A stretch of DNA of 48,604 nucleotides from UBA9300 sp964577305 (GTDB lineage Bacteria > Bacteroidota > Bacteroidia > Bacteroidales > VadinHA17), in NCBI GenBank assembly GCA_964577305.1, contig CAZNYS010000022.1:1-48604 (forward strand), given 5' to 3'. Position 1 is the stretch's first letter. Each line of letters begins with the position of its first letter. Positions 1 through 9,746 of this stretch are shown here, piece by piece. Under the pieces are notes generated by a model. The model ran no database searches. It worked only from the letters and a program-made list of their open reading frames with translations, and was not told the origin of the DNA. Both the position numbers and the translations under genes were made by a program.

Positions 1-395
1 TCAGCAATTATCTGTTCACTCTTATTCTCCGTTTTCTTTTCGCTGCTGCCTTCAGATCCACCACTGTATATTACCTCCTTGTCAGGCTTCCCTTCAGCAG
101 GCTGTTCCGCCTTACTCTTCTCTTCATCTTCCTCTTCAGTAATCTTATCCTGGATTTCCAGGATCTCATTATTAACTATGCTTTCTGAAATGCCAGGCTT
201 CATAACATCTTCAATCCCTGCTTCAGTGATAATATCGCCTATTATCTTAATCAATTCCTCGGCACTCCTACATTTTGACCTGGTAAGCTCAATCTGGAGT
301 TCAGGAAATTTGGGTTTGTTTTTAAGGTCATCAATCAGATCACCGGCTTCCTTAAGATCGCGAAGAATAATATTGATAACTGATTTCAGATCCAT
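1..395 (-). CDS. Hypothetical acidic protein, C-terminus off the window
   Basis: An open frame of 131 codons runs from an ATG at 395 to the left edge without a stop, so the C-terminus is missing. The first 60 residues look helical (MDLKSVINIILRDLKEAGDL...). The visible end is a low-complexity acidic and lysine-rich tail (EEEDEEKSKAEQ, then SGGSEGSSEKKTENK) that is probably disordered. There is no signal peptide or membrane segment, so it should be cytoplasmic. It is transcribed divergently from thymidine kinase across about 100 bp. I do not recognise the family. The opposite-strand frame over the same bases is serine/isoleucine-rich shadow. Confidence 0.7.
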   Translation of the reverse strand, partial: MDLKSVINIILRDLKEAGDLIDDLKNKPKFPELQIELTRSKCRSAEELIKIIGDIITEAGIEDVMKPGISESIVNNEILEIQDKITEEEDEEKSKAEQPAEGKPDKEVIYSGGSEGSSEKKTENKSEQIIA

Positions 396-494
396 GAAAT
401 TGGTTTTATTTAAAGTCAATTTTCTTTACCTTGCAAAGGTAATTAATATTTATCGTGACAGAAATTATCCAGGCTTCATAAACATAAGTGTTTG

Positions 495-1088
495 ATGCAT
501 TTTCTTGAAAATTCTGTTGACCATGTTAATAAACGTGGATCAATAGAGGTTATTGCAGGATCAATGTTTTCAGGTAAAACTGAAGAATTGATCCGGCGAC
601 TTAAGAGAGCCAGAATAGCAGGTCTTAAAGTTGAAATATATAAACCTGCATTGGATACAAGGTATTCAGATACTCTTGTCGTATCACATGATGAGAGATC
701 AATTACATCAACACCGGTTGAGAATGCTTCGATGATACTGCTTCTTTCAGAGGGTGTGCAGGTTATCGGCATTGATGAAGCCCAATTTTTTAATAATGAA
801 ATAGTTGATGTATGTAATGAACTGGCCGACAGGGGAGTAAGGATTATTGTGGCAGGGCTTGATATGGATTATAGCAGGAAGCCATTTGGTCCGATGCCTG
901 ATATCATAGCTATAGCTGAATATGTTACCAAGGTGCATGCTATATGTGTGGAATGTGGTAATCTGGCTAATTACTCTTTCCGAAAGGCAAAGGATAAGAA
1001 TGTGGTACTGCTGGGAGAAGGGGATATATATAAGCCCCTTTGCAGGAATTGTTATAATAAACTTTCAGAATTAAAGGAGGAAAATTGA
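495..1088 (+). CDS. tdk: Thymidine kinase (type II)
   Basis: Phosphorylates thymidine to dTMP with ATP in the pyrimidine salvage pathway, in the cytoplasm. The 197-residue protein has the P-loop GSMFSGKTEEL near residue 22, the Walker B-like motif IDEAQFF, and two zinc-binding Cys pairs (CVECGN and CRNC) as in type II kinases. The length is normal for the family. An in-frame TTG precedes the ATG at 495; I prefer the ATG. The stop overlaps the start of murF-alr, so the two genes are translationally coupled. The family assignment is firm. Confidence 0.96.
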   Translation: MHFLENSVDHVNKRGSIEVIAGSMFSGKTEELIRRLKRARIAGLKVEIYKPALDTRYSDTLVVSHDERSITSTPVENASMILLLSEGVQVIGIDEAQFFNNEIVDVCNELADRGVRIIVAGLDMDYSRKPFGPMPDIIAIAEYVTKVHAICVECGNLANYSFRKAKDKNVVLLGEGDIYKPLCRNCYNKLSELKEEN

Positions 1089-3559
1089 AAATAGACGTCA
1101 GGATTATTGCTGAAATCACAGGATCTGATTTTACCGGTGATCCCGGTCTTGAAGTTCAGGAACTTCTGATCGACAGCAGGAAAGTCTCGGAATTGTCCGG
1201 CGGAACTATGTTTATAGCCTTGAGGGGAGAGAAAAATGACGGTCACAGATATATCCCTGATTTGTACAGGGCAGGAGTAAGAGCTTTTCTGGTCGAAGGA
1301 AAATATTACACGGGGAAAAAAGAAGATTACCCGAGTGCCAGCTTTATTATTTCTGAAGACAGTCTTTCTGCCCTGCATAAAATTGCTGCATGGAAAAGAC
1401 AAAATTACCATGGACGCGTGATTTCTATTACCGGGAGCAATGGTAAGACAATAATTAAAGAGTGGCTCTCAGATATACTGGGTAAATATGAAAGTGTTAT
1501 ACGAAGCCCCAGGAGCTTTAATTCCCAGGTTGGAGTGCCATTATCACTGTGGAACCTGAGTGACGAATATGATACTGCAGTGATAGAAGCAGGGATGTCA
1601 AAACCGGGTGAGATAAGTAAACTGGAAAGGATAATACAACCCGGTATAGGTATTTTTTCACATATCGGAGAAGCACACCAGGAGAATTTCAGAAGTATTG
1701 ATGAAAAAATACATGAAAAACTTAGCTTGTTCATAAATTCTGAGGTGATTATTTACCCGGCAGATAAGGATAACATTCACAAAAACATTATTAATGATCA
1801 GCGGCTGAAGGGTAAACACTTCTTTTCCTGGTCGGCAGGGAAAAACAAAGCAAATATTACCATTATTCCTGATTTACAGGACAGGGCAGGTCCGGCATTG
1901 AGAGTAACCTTTAATAATAAGGAGTTTTTATGCAGCATTCCTTTCTCGGACAGGGCATCAGCAGACAATATATCCACTATAATTGCTACCCTTGCTTTTT
2001 TAGGCCTTAACAGTGAACAGATATCAGAAGGGGTAAAAAACCTCATTCCGGTTGCCATGAGAATGGAGCAGAAAGAAGGGATAAATAACTGTTTGTTGCT
2101 CGAGGATTTCTATAACTCTGACCCCGGGTCGCTGCGGATAGCCATGGAATACCTCAGAGGGATATCCGATAAGGATATGACAGTTATATTGTCTGATTTT
2201 ATCCAGGGCAACAGGAACAAGGATCAGCTTTATAGTGAAGTTGCAGAAAGCATTAAGAAAGCGGGGACCAGGAGACTTATTGCTATCGGTAAGGACCTGC
2301 AGAAATACAGTAAGTATTTCAGCATTAATACCATGGTCTTCTTTAATGATACAGATGACTTTATTAGATCATTCTTACCAGCAAGTTTCAGGGATGAGGC
2401 AATATTATTGAAAGGGGCCAGGATGTTTGAGTTTGAAAGTATAGGGCGACTCCTTGAACTGAAAACACACCAGACCCAGCTTGAAATAAACCTCAATTCA
2501 GTGCTCGCAAACCTCGATACTTTCAGGACATACCTTCATAAAGACACAAAGATAATGGCTATGGTAAAGGCTTTTGCCTATGGAGCTGGACCGAAGGAAA
2601 TATCAGAATGGCTTACTTATAACGGGATTGATTACCTGGCGGTTGCATACCTTGATGAAGGTATAAGCCTGAGGAAAAACGGAATAAGGAGCCGCATAAT
2701 GGTAATGAATCCTGATCGCTTTTCCTTGAGGTCATTATTGGAATATGACCTGGAACCGGAAATATTTAGCCAGGATATACTTGATTGTTTCATCAGCGAG
2801 ATAAAGCGCTATGGGATTCATGACTACCCTGTACATATTAAGCTGGATACCGGTATGCACAGGCTCGGTTTCATGGAAGAAGACATTGATGAGATGGTGA
2901 GTGCTTTAATGACATGTAAGGCAATAAGAATAGCCTCAGTCTTTTCACACCTTGCTGCAGCATACGATCCGGGGATGGATGAATATACCCATAAACAGGC
3001 AGGTAAGTTTGCCAGGATCAGCAATTATATTCGCAAACAAACAGGCACTGCTTTCATGCAGCATTTACTGAATTCAGCCGGCATAGTCAGGTTTCCTGAA
3101 TACCAGTTTGATATGATACGCCTTGGTATAGGTCTCTACGGTATTACAGAGGTTAAAATGGAAGGACTTAAAACCGGGCCGGCATTCTATACACGTATAT
3201 CACAGGTGAAAACTGTAAAAGCAGGTGAGGGAATTGGATATGGATTGAAAAATGCCAGTAAAGAAGAAAGAAATATTGCAATACTGCCTGTAGGTTATGC
3301 CGATGGGCTGAGAAGAATAATGGGACAGGGAAAAGGGAAGGTATATGTTAAAGGTAAATACCTGCCAATAGTAGGTAATGTGTGCATGGATATGTGCATG
3401 ATTGACATAAGCGGGACAAATCTTAAACCAGGAGATAAGGTTGAAATATTCGGGGAAAATATCTCAATAAATGATGTTGCAGATATATGTGATACTATCC
3501 CGTATGAGATACTAACAGGTATTCCAGCCAGGGTAAAGAGGATCTTTTTATATGAATAA
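1085..3559 (+). CDS. murF-alr: Bifunctional MurF ligase / alanine racemase
   Basis: The N-terminal half is UDP-MurNAc-tripeptide:D-Ala-D-Ala ligase and the C-terminal half is PLP alanine racemase, so one cytoplasmic polypeptide makes D-Ala and attaches D-Ala-D-Ala to the peptidoglycan precursor. This fusion is common in Bacteroidota. MurF shows the P-loop TGSNGKT at 116-122 and KGARMFE near 443. The racemase begins near residue 463 with its PLP lysine at K495 in MAMVKAFAYG; GEGIGYG probably carries the second catalytic Tyr. I chose the TTG at 1085 because AAAGGAGG lies four bases upstream and the next ATG would cut into conserved MurF sequence (DSRKV). It overlaps the tdk stop by four bases. 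Confidence 0.95.
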   Translation: MKIDVRIIAEITGSDFTGDPGLEVQELLIDSRKVSELSGGTMFIALRGEKNDGHRYIPDLYRAGVRAFLVEGKYYTGKKEDYPSASFIISEDSLSALHKIAAWKRQNYHGRVISITGSNGKTIIKEWLSDILGKYESVIRSPRSFNSQVGVPLSLWNLSDEYDTAVIEAGMSKPGEISKLERIIQPGIGIFSHIGEAHQENFRSIDEKIHEKLSLFINSEVIIYPADKDNIHKNIINDQRLKGKHFFSWSAGKNKANITIIPDLQDRAGPALRVTFNNKEFLCSIPFSDRASADNISTIIATLAFLGLNSEQISEGVKNLIPVAMRMEQKEGINNCLLLEDFYNSDPGSLRIAMEYLRGISDKDMTVILSDFIQGNRNKDQLYSEVAESIKKAGTRRLIAIGKDLQKYSKYFSINTMVFFNDTDDFIRSFLPASFRDEAILLKGARMFEFESIGRLLELKTHQTQLEINLNSVLANLDTFRTYLHKDTKIMAMVKAFAYGAGPKEISEWLTYNGIDYLAVAYLDEGISLRKNGIRSRIMVMNPDRFSLRSLLEYDLEPEIFSQDILDCFISEIKRYGIHDYPVHIKLDTGMHRLGFMEEDIDEMVSALMTCKAIRIASVFSHLAAAYDPGMDEYTHKQAGKFARISNYIRKQTGTAFMQHLLNSAGIVRFPEYQFDMIRLGIGLYGITEVKMEGLKTGPAFYTRISQVKTVKAGEGIGYGLKNASKEERNIAILPVGYADGLRRIMGQGKGKVYVKGKYLPIVGNVCMDMCMIDISGTNLKPGDKVEIFGENISINDVADICDTIPYEILTGIPARVKRIFLYE

Positions 3560-4270
3560 TTAACCCAGTGTACTTATCCTGTTAAGCTTTGGTGGATCAA
3601 GGATCTTTATTTTCCTGCCGTCAATCGAAATGACCTGTTCGGCTGCGAATGTTGACAGTGTCCTTATTGCATTCGACGTTGTCATGTTCGACAGGTTGGC
3701 TATATCTTCCCTTGAAAGATAAGCTTTAATGGTCTTTCCATCTTTCTCAAAACCGTACGTGTCTTTTAATACGATTAAAGATTCTGCAAGTCTTCCCCGT
3801 ATGTGTTTCTGCGTTAATGATACTGTACGGTTGTTGGAGAAACCAAGTTCAAGGGATAACATTTTGATTATCATGATCGACAGGTCAGGGCTTTCCTCAA
3901 CCAGTTTGAAAAAGGCATCTTTTTCAATAATACATATGGTAGAGTCTTCAATTGCAATAGCAGAGGCTGAATAGGCCACTCCAGCAAACAGGGCCCTAAA
4001 TCCGGGAAGGCCCGCAGGTTTTACCATTCTCAGTATTTGTTCACGACCACCCACTCCTTCTTTGAATATTTTTACCTTTCCACTGGCCAGGGATATCAGT
4101 CCTGGTGGCTTTTCACCTTCTTTAAAAATGATTTCCCCCTTGCGATAATGGGAGTATGAGTGATTTTTAACCAGAACTTCCCGTTCAGCTACTGTGAGAT
4201 TTTTGAAAATTGATCCTGGGCTTTCTGTACAAGTCTGGATGTAGTGATTTTTATATAATGTCATTTTCAT
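3560..4270 (-). CDS. Crp/Fnr family transcription regulator
   Basis: A 236-residue cytoplasmic regulator. An N-terminal cyclic-nucleotide-binding-like barrel (KGEIIFKEGEKPPGLISLASGKVKIF) is joined by a long helix to a C-terminal winged helix (LSREDIANLSNMTTSNAIRT). Only one Cys occurs near the N-terminus, so there is no FNR-type iron-sulfur cluster. The Arg/Ser pair that binds cAMP in CRP is not obvious, so the ligand is unknown. It converges on murF-alr with no bases between the two stop codons. Another ATG lies two codons inside the chosen start. Targets are unknown. Confidence 0.88.
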   Translation of the reverse strand: MKMTLYKNHYIQTCTESPGSIFKNLTVAEREVLVKNHSYSHYRKGEIIFKEGEKPPGLISLASGKVKIFKEGVGGREQILRMVKPAGLPGFRALFAGVAYSASAIAIEDSTICIIEKDAFFKLVEESPDLSIMIIKMLSLELGFSNNRTVSLTQKHIRGRLAESLIVLKDTYGFEKDGKTIKAYLSREDIANLSNMTTSNAIRTLSTFAAEQVISIDGRKIKILDPPKLNRISTLG

Positions 4271-4484
4271 TGGGAATTATGTTACAGAACATATACAAAA
4301 GTAATAAAAGATGTTTACATATGCTAAATTAACATTTTTTAACACATTCATTCACAGCATGTTGTAAAGTTCACGATTACAGATTATTACTTATTATGTT
4401 ATTGAACATACCACTGAAAGGAAAGACGATCCGTGTTATTTGTATTTCAATAAAAACCTTATCCGGAATAGGTCTAAATAATAA

Positions 4485-6134
4485 TCAGTATATTCCTACA
4501 AGTGGCATTCGTCTACCGATTCCGAAAGCTTTACTTGATATTCTAAGGATAGGAGGGGCCTGGAAACGTTTATATTCATTCTTATTTATAAGATCGATTA
4601 CCTTCTGCACGAGATCCTTATTAATATTATGGCCCTTGATATCTGAAACGGGCTTCTGCAATTCTATATACTGGTACAGTATTGAGTCGAGTACTTCGTA
4701 TTCAGGCAGTGAATCAGAATCTTTCTGCCCGGGACGAAGCTCCGCTGATGGTTCTTTACTAATAATACTTTTTGGGATTACAGATTGTTCTTTATTGATA
4801 TGATCGGCCAACCTGTAGATGTCGGTTTTATACACATCTCCAAGTACTGAAATACTTCCTGCCATATCTCCATAAAGGGTACTGTAGCCGACAGCTGTTT
4901 CGCTTTTATTCGATGTATTAAGGAGGATATTACCAAATTTATTAGAGACAGACATTAGTAGGAGGCTTCGCAGCCGTGATTGCATATTTTCTTCTGTAAC
5001 ATCAGGGGTTGTTCCTTTCATAATATCCGAAAGCGATTTTTCTATATGCCTGTATGCGTTTTCAATATTTATGATATCATATTTTACACCCAGCTTATTA
5101 CTAAGGGCGATAGCATCCTCAACGGAGTGCTTGCTTGAGTACATCGAAGGCAATAACAGGGCTCTCACTCTTGAGGGACCCAGTGCTCTTACAGCAATAC
5201 AAAGGCAGACAGCTGAGTCAATCCCTCCTGAAAGGCCCAAGACGGCAGATGGGAAATTCATTTTACCGAAATAATCTTTCAGGCCAAGGACCAGTGCTGA
5301 ATAAATCATTTCGATATGGTCTGTTTTAAATTTGATATCAGTCCTGTTATTAATTATATCAGCAAGCTCATAGCTGGCAATATGTTCACTGAAGGCCGGA
5401 AAAATGTCAATAATGTTCCCTTTCGAGCCTATAACCAATGAATTGCCTTCAAAAATAAGATCTGTATTTGCGCCAACCTGGTTAACCATAAAAACCGGAA
5501 GCTTATATCTGGCAGCTTTACCGGTAAATATTTTCCGTTTGCTTTCAGTTCTATTATAGGCAAAAGGAGACGCTGAAATATTTATTATAACGTCAGGATT
5601 TAGTTTTGCCAGTTCGTTCATTGGTGATAGGGCATACAGTCGTGTACTGCTGAATTCATTTTCAAAACCCTGTTCATCCCAAAGGTCTTCACATATTGTT
5701 ACGGCCAGTTTTTTCCCCTTGAGATCTATGACTTTAAAATCAGTTGATGGTTCGAAGTACCTGTATTCGTCAAAAATATCGTATGTGGGAAGCAAGCTTT
5801 TATATACCTGATCCCTGATTTTCCCTTCGCTCAGGAAATAAGCTGCATTATACAGTTTTTTGCCACTGCTTTTCCTGTTTATTGCGGGTGCTCCAATAAT
5901 AGCAGATACCCCTTGGCATTCATTTGCTATTTTATCAATATAGTAACTGCATTTCTCAATAAAATCCCGGTGTTCAAGCAAATCATGGGGAGGGTAACCT
6001 GTTAGAGAAAGTTCAGATAATACTATAAGGTCTGATTTATCTTTTTTTGCCTTACCGATTGCATCAATTATGAGCTTACTGTTTTTCTCAAAATTTCCAA
6101 CATGATAATTGATCTGTGCAAGGGTAATTTTCAT
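4485..6134 (-). CDS. nadE: Glutamine-dependent NAD+ synthase
   Basis: Converts deamido-NAD+ to NAD+ with glutamine and ATP, the last step of NAD synthesis. The 549-residue protein has an N-terminal nitrilase-fold glutaminase with an E41 (SELSLTGYPP), K112 (VYKSLLP), C148 (TICEDLW) triad. A C-terminal synthetase carries the PP-loop SGGIDS at 302-307. Length and layout match the glutamine-using form. It is followed on the same strand by a PorT-like gene 11 bp upstream of its start, and gldB lies just beyond; nadE next to gldB is a known Bacteroidota arrangement. Confidence 0.96.
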   Translation of the reverse strand: MKITLAQINYHVGNFEKNSKLIIDAIGKAKKDKSDLIVLSELSLTGYPPHDLLEHRDFIEKCSYYIDKIANECQGVSAIIGAPAINRKSSGKKLYNAAYFLSEGKIRDQVYKSLLPTYDIFDEYRYFEPSTDFKVIDLKGKKLAVTICEDLWDEQGFENEFSSTRLYALSPMNELAKLNPDVIINISASPFAYNRTESKRKIFTGKAARYKLPVFMVNQVGANTDLIFEGNSLVIGSKGNIIDIFPAFSEHIASYELADIINNRTDIKFKTDHIEMIYSALVLGLKDYFGKMNFPSAVLGLSGGIDSAVCLCIAVRALGPSRVRALLLPSMYSSKHSVEDAIALSNKLGVKYDIINIENAYRHIEKSLSDIMKGTTPDVTEENMQSRLRSLLLMSVSNKFGNILLNTSNKSETAVGYSTLYGDMAGSISVLGDVYKTDIYRLADHINKEQSVIPKSIISKEPSAELRPGQKDSDSLPEYEVLDSILYQYIELQKPVSDIKGHNINKDLVQKVIDLINKNEYKRFQAPPILRISSKAFGIGRRMPLVGIY

Positions 6135-6145
6135 TACTCTGATGG

Positions 6146-6832
6146 TTAAAAGTTTAATCCTATTCTGAAACGTAACATGTGATGACTTATCTTATCTTCG
6201 GGCTGTCCGGGGTAATCTTTCGTAACATCCATGAAATTATCTTCATAAGCAATTCCGAGCACAATGGCAGTTCTACCGCTAAGTGAATATTCTGTACCGA
6301 TTGTTATATAATATCCCAGGTTAAAGAGTCTCAACTCTTCTGTAACATTTACTTTTTCAATATTCTTTGACGGCATATCCCCCTTGCCCCCAATTATTAC
6401 TTTAGGACTTATCCCGGTATTGGCAAAAAAGGTCATATACCCTATCTGGTTTGTCTTGAGTTTAATTCCCAGGGGAACTGAAAGGTATTGAATCCTGTAA
6501 GTTATATTATCACCTGCATTGAGTTCGGTTTCAGAATTTTTGAATCTTATTAAAAGGGTGTCAGAATAGCTGAGTCTTCCGGAGGCATTTATTATGCTTA
6601 TACCTGAAGAGAAAGCATAATTCCTGGCGAAGTATCTGTCATAGGTAAGGCCAAAAGCCAAACCCGGACGGGCACCGTCATTTACTGAAAGATCAGTATC
6701 TGAAGAAAACCAGCTTATAAGTGGTTCAGTGTATAGGCCAATCTGAATTTCCTGAGAAAAAGATTTTTGTGGTATTAAGCTTAGCATTAAGCTTATAAGC
6801 AGGATTTTTATTACGTACGTTCTTACTTTCAT
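6146..6832 (-). CDS. PorT-like outer-membrane beta-barrel protein
   Basis: A 228-residue secreted protein. A signal peptide of about 26 residues ends at QKSFSQ. Alternating amphipathic strands follow (GLAFGLTYDRYFARNYAFSSG, then YLSVPLGIKLK), and the C-terminus is LRFRIGLNF with the terminal Phe expected of a BAM substrate. This pattern fits the OMP_b-brl_2 / PorT family of eight-strand barrels. It is co-directional with nadE (11 bp gap) and divergent from gldB. Whether it works with type IX secretion, like PorT itself, cannot be told from sequence. Confidence 0.8.
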   Translation of the reverse strand: MKVRTYVIKILLISLMLSLIPQKSFSQEIQIGLYTEPLISWFSSDTDLSVNDGARPGLAFGLTYDRYFARNYAFSSGISIINASGRLSYSDTLLIRFKNSETELNAGDNITYRIQYLSVPLGIKLKTNQIGYMTFFANTGISPKVIIGGKGDMPSKNIEKVNVTEELRLFNLGYYITIGTEYSLSGRTAIVLGIAYEDNFMDVTKDYPGQPEDKISHHMLRFRIGLNF

Positions 6833-6986
6833 TGCAATTACATTACAGGATTAGCTTTAATATAATTTTTTACATTTGCCTTACGAGATACGAAAATAAG
6901 AATTATATATCAATCAAATGTAAACAGGGCTTAGCTGAGCAAAATAAATCAATATTTTTGTTTTCCACTAAATAAGATCTGGTATA

Positions 6987-8006
6987 ATGAGGCATACAGT
7001 AAAAATAATTTCTTTAATCTTTTTATCACTTTTCACAGGATCATGCGGGGATAATTCTTATTCAATAAAGAAAAACATACCGGGACCTGAAATAGAAATA
7101 CTTAGGCTTGAAAAGGATCTTTTTTCTTCTGATCCTGCTTCAATAAGCTTAATGAAGGACAGCCTCCGTACGAAATATGGTACTTTCCTCCAATTATTTG
7201 CATATGTAATTAATGCCGGCAATTTAAATGACAGTACTGCTTTTGACAGGGTGATTGATTTTGCCACCGACCGTTTCAATTACGAGGTGTATGAATCTGT
7301 TATAAAGAAGTATCCTGACCTGTCTTATTATGAGAAAGAATTTAAAAAAGCCTGGGCAAACTACAGGTATTATTTCCCTGATTCTGTTATACCGCGTATG
7401 TATACTTTCATTTCAGGTTTTAATAACAGTATAATTGTGGGTGATTCAGTTCTTGCAACAGGGCTGGACAGGTACCTGGGAGCTGGCCACAGGTACTATA
7501 CTGAGCTCGGAATATATAATTACCTAACGCTTAAGATGGTACCTGAAAAGATTGTTCCTGATGCTATGTATGCATGGGCAAAGGCAGGATGGCCAGATTC
7601 TGCCAAAGATTCATCCGGGGATCTCCTGTCCACAATGCTTTACGAGGGGAAATTACATTATTTCACCAAATGTATGCTTTATGATTATCCTGACCCGGTT
7701 TTATTCGGATTTACGTCAGATCAGATGATGTTCTGTAATAATAACGAATACAGGATGTGGGAATATCTTATCGAGTATGATATGCTTTTCAGCACTGATA
7801 TGATGCTGATACGCAAACTGACCGGCGAGGCACCTTTCACAACATATTTTACATCCGAATCGCCTGGCCGGGCCTGTGTGTGGCTGGGTTTCAGAATAAT
7901 AGAATCATACATGAAAAATAACCGGGATGTTGAACTAAGTCAGCTAATGACTGATAATAACTACAGGAGAATACTTGAGGAGGCAAAATACAATCCTCCA
8001 AAATAA
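6987..8006 (+). CDS. gldB: Gliding motility lipoprotein GldB
   Basis: A 339-residue lipoprotein with signal peptide and lipobox FTGSC (Cys20). The body has the GldB hallmarks: IPGPEIEILRLEKDLF near the start, then YYFPDSVIPRMYTFISGFNNSI, a GLDRYLGAGHRYY motif, and a C-terminal ESPGRACVWLGFRI. In Flavobacterium, GldB is needed for gliding and type IX secretion. Many non-gliding Bacteroidota also carry it, so this does not prove motility. No gldC follows. The gene is divergent from the PorT-like/nadE pair and ends at a shared bidirectional hairpin. Confidence 0.9.
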   Translation: MRHTVKIISLIFLSLFTGSCGDNSYSIKKNIPGPEIEILRLEKDLFSSDPASISLMKDSLRTKYGTFLQLFAYVINAGNLNDSTAFDRVIDFATDRFNYEVYESVIKKYPDLSYYEKEFKKAWANYRYYFPDSVIPRMYTFISGFNNSIIVGDSVLATGLDRYLGAGHRYYTELGIYNYLTLKMVPEKIVPDAMYAWAKAGWPDSAKDSSGDLLSTMLYEGKLHYFTKCMLYDYPDPVLFGFTSDQMMFCNNNEYRMWEYLIEYDMLFSTDMMLIRKLTGEAPFTTYFTSESPGRACVWLGFRIIESYMKNNRDVELSQLMTDNNYRRILEEAKYNPPK

Positions 8007-8010
8007 AAAA

Positions 8011-8033
8011 GGGCCGTATTAAATTAACGGCCC
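8011..8033 (-). terminator. Bidirectional hairpin terminator between gldB and ferredoxin
   Basis: GGGCCGT pairs with ACGGCCC across a 9-base loop. On the minus strand the hairpin is followed by an unbroken T run (the complement of AAAAAA), the classical layout for ending the ferredoxin transcript. On the plus strand the trailing sequence is poor in T, so termination of gldB would be weaker. Confidence 0.7.
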
Positions 8034-8059
8034 CTTACTACCTTCTTTGCTGTTTGCTT

Positions 8060-8227
8060 TTACTCCGGATGAATTGCCTCTACAGGGCATACATCTGCGC
8101 ATGCACCGCAATCAGTACATAATTCCGGATCAATTTTATAGATATCACCTTCAGAGATAGCTTCAACAGGGCATTCATCTATGCAGGTTCCGCAAGCAGT
8201 ACAATCATCAGTAATAACGTAAGCCAT
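8060..8227 (-). CDS. 2x[4Fe-4S] ferredoxin
   Basis: A 55-residue bacterial-type ferredoxin. Two complete cluster motifs are visible: CTACGTCIDECP near residues 9-20 and CTDCGACADVCP near residues 37-48, each CxxCxxCxxxCP. The protein is acidic and has no signal peptide, so it is a soluble cytoplasmic electron carrier. It is a single gene read toward gldB, ending at a hairpin terminator. The length is typical of clostridial-type ferredoxins found in anaerobes and fits an anaerobic or fermentative host. Identification is secure; the redox partner is unknown. Confidence 0.95.
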   Translation of the reverse strand: MAYVITDDCTACGTCIDECPVEAISEGDIYKIDPELCTDCGACADVCPVEAIHPE

Positions 8228-8541
8228 TTTGATTATTTTTAGTTATAAATTCATGTTAATGACATTGCAAAATTATCTATATTTTTTAATTACAAAAAAA
8301 TAAAAGGGTTTTTTAAAACAGGCTTAAAAACAATATTATTTGAGTGTAAAAATAATAGGACAATGGACTTCTTATCAGGCTGAGGCTCCTCCTCCGATGT
8401 CGGGGATTTAAATCCCCGACAATCTACGGCGGACAAAGTAAGGCTAAGGCTAAGGAAAAGATAAAAGATAAAAGTTTGATCCAGAGGTGTTATTGTGACT
8501 ATTGCTTTTAGGGCTGTATAATAACCACAACAATAGGATTT
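8228..8541. other. Intergenic stretch with a 22-bp perfect palindrome
   Basis: No gene is seen in these 314 bases. The first part is A/T-rich and probably holds the ferredoxin promoter. A perfect palindrome lies at 8399-8420 (arm GTCGGGGATTT and its complement). It resembles the palindromes in other intergenic repeats of this window. There is no T tract, so it is not an obvious terminator. Confidence 0.6.
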
Positions 8542-9729
8542 TTATTTCTTAGTAAACTTTATTCCAAGATAGCAAAGTGTTCGTATTCCAGTAATCATAG
8601 CTTTTTCATCGAGGGTAAAGCCCGCGGTATGCAAGCCGTTTATACCCTCTGTTTTGCTCCTGATACCTAAACGATAAAAAACTGCGGGATATTTTTGCGA
8701 ATAGAATGCAAAATCCTCCGAACTCATCCTGCGGTTGAGTTCTTTTACCATCTTTTCACCATTGATTTCTTTTGCCAGGTCAACAGCTCTTCTGACAGCC
8801 TCATTATTATTTACAAGCACGGGATATCCGTCGGGGATTTTAAGATCAATATGTACTCCATATTTATCTTTTGTCTCTTTACATATATCGGCGACACGTT
8901 TCTTTAAATCCTTTCTTACTGTCTCATCAAATGTTCTTATGGTTCCCTGTATATTAACTTCTTCTGGTATTATATTGGTTGTTCCTGCCGCTATAAAACT
9001 TCCAATACCCAGGACCACTGGTTCGCGGGTTTCATAATTATTTACAGCTTCTTTAAGTCTTACAACCAGTTCGCTGCCTATAAGAACCTGGTCGCTGCTT
9101 TGTTCCGGCAGGGCAGCATGTCCTCCACGGCCACGTATGCTGATATGTATTTCATCACTTGAAGCCATGTATTTACCAGGCCTGAAGCCAGTCATACCTG
9201 TCTCAAGTTCAGGCAGTACATGCTGGGCAATAACCAGGTCCGGATTCAGATCTTTAAAAGTTTCTGTTTCCATTAAAAGTCTTGCACCACCGGGTGCCAG
9301 TTCCTCGCCGGGTTGAAATATGAAAGCTACCTTGCCTCCAAATTCGTTACTGATATCCCTTATTATGATTATTGCAGACATTAGCATAGCCATGTGTGCG
9401 TCATGCCCGCATGCGTGCATTATACCGTCATTCATACTTGAATATTCAAGTCCGCTGGCTTCTTTTAGGGGTAATGCATCCAGTTCAGCCCGGAGGGCAA
9501 TTACATTACCATCACCTTTTTCACCGTTCACCCAGGCTATTATACCTGTCCCTGCAAGGTTTTTATGATACTCTATATTATGTTCATCAAGGTAATTGCA
9601 TATGAATTCTGAGGTTTTATACTCTTTGAAGGATAATTCAGGGTACATATGAAAATGTCTTCTGAGCCTGACAGTCTTATTAATTATTTCATTGGCCCTC
9701 TCTGTAATTTTTTCCGCTATACTATTCAT
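8542..9729 (-). CDS. M20D family amidohydrolase
   Basis: A 395-residue zinc hydrolase of the HipO / N-acyl-L-amino acid amidohydrolase type. The motifs are RHFHMYPELSF near residue 24, the metal-binding MHACGHDAHMAML, FIFQPGEE with the catalytic Glu, and MSSEDFAFY near the C-terminus, with a lid-dimerisation domain between. There is no signal peptide, so it is cytoplasmic and probably releases amino acids from N-acyl or short peptide conjugates. The substrate cannot be read from sequence. It lies 17 bp after the large gene starting at 13028 and may share its transcript. Confidence 0.93.
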   Translation of the reverse strand: MNSIAEKITERANEIINKTVRLRRHFHMYPELSFKEYKTSEFICNYLDEHNIEYHKNLAGTGIIAWVNGEKGDGNVIALRAELDALPLKEASGLEYSSMNDGIMHACGHDAHMAMLMSAIIIIRDISNEFGGKVAFIFQPGEELAPGGARLLMETETFKDLNPDLVIAQHVLPELETGMTGFRPGKYMASSDEIHISIRGRGGHAALPEQSSDQVLIGSELVVRLKEAVNNYETREPVVLGIGSFIAAGTTNIIPEEVNIQGTIRTFDETVRKDLKKRVADICKETKDKYGVHIDLKIPDGYPVLVNNNEAVRRAVDLAKEINGEKMVKELNRRMSSEDFAFYSQKYPAVFYRLGIRSKTEGINGLHTAGFTLDEKAMITGIRTLCYLGIKFTKK

Positions 9730-9746
9730 ATAATGCTGAATAATGT

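Noticed and set aside
79..495. 138-codon plus-strand frame
   Set aside because: It is the complement of a better minus-strand gene (1-395). Its Ser/Ile-rich composition and lack of domain or start context mark it as shadow.
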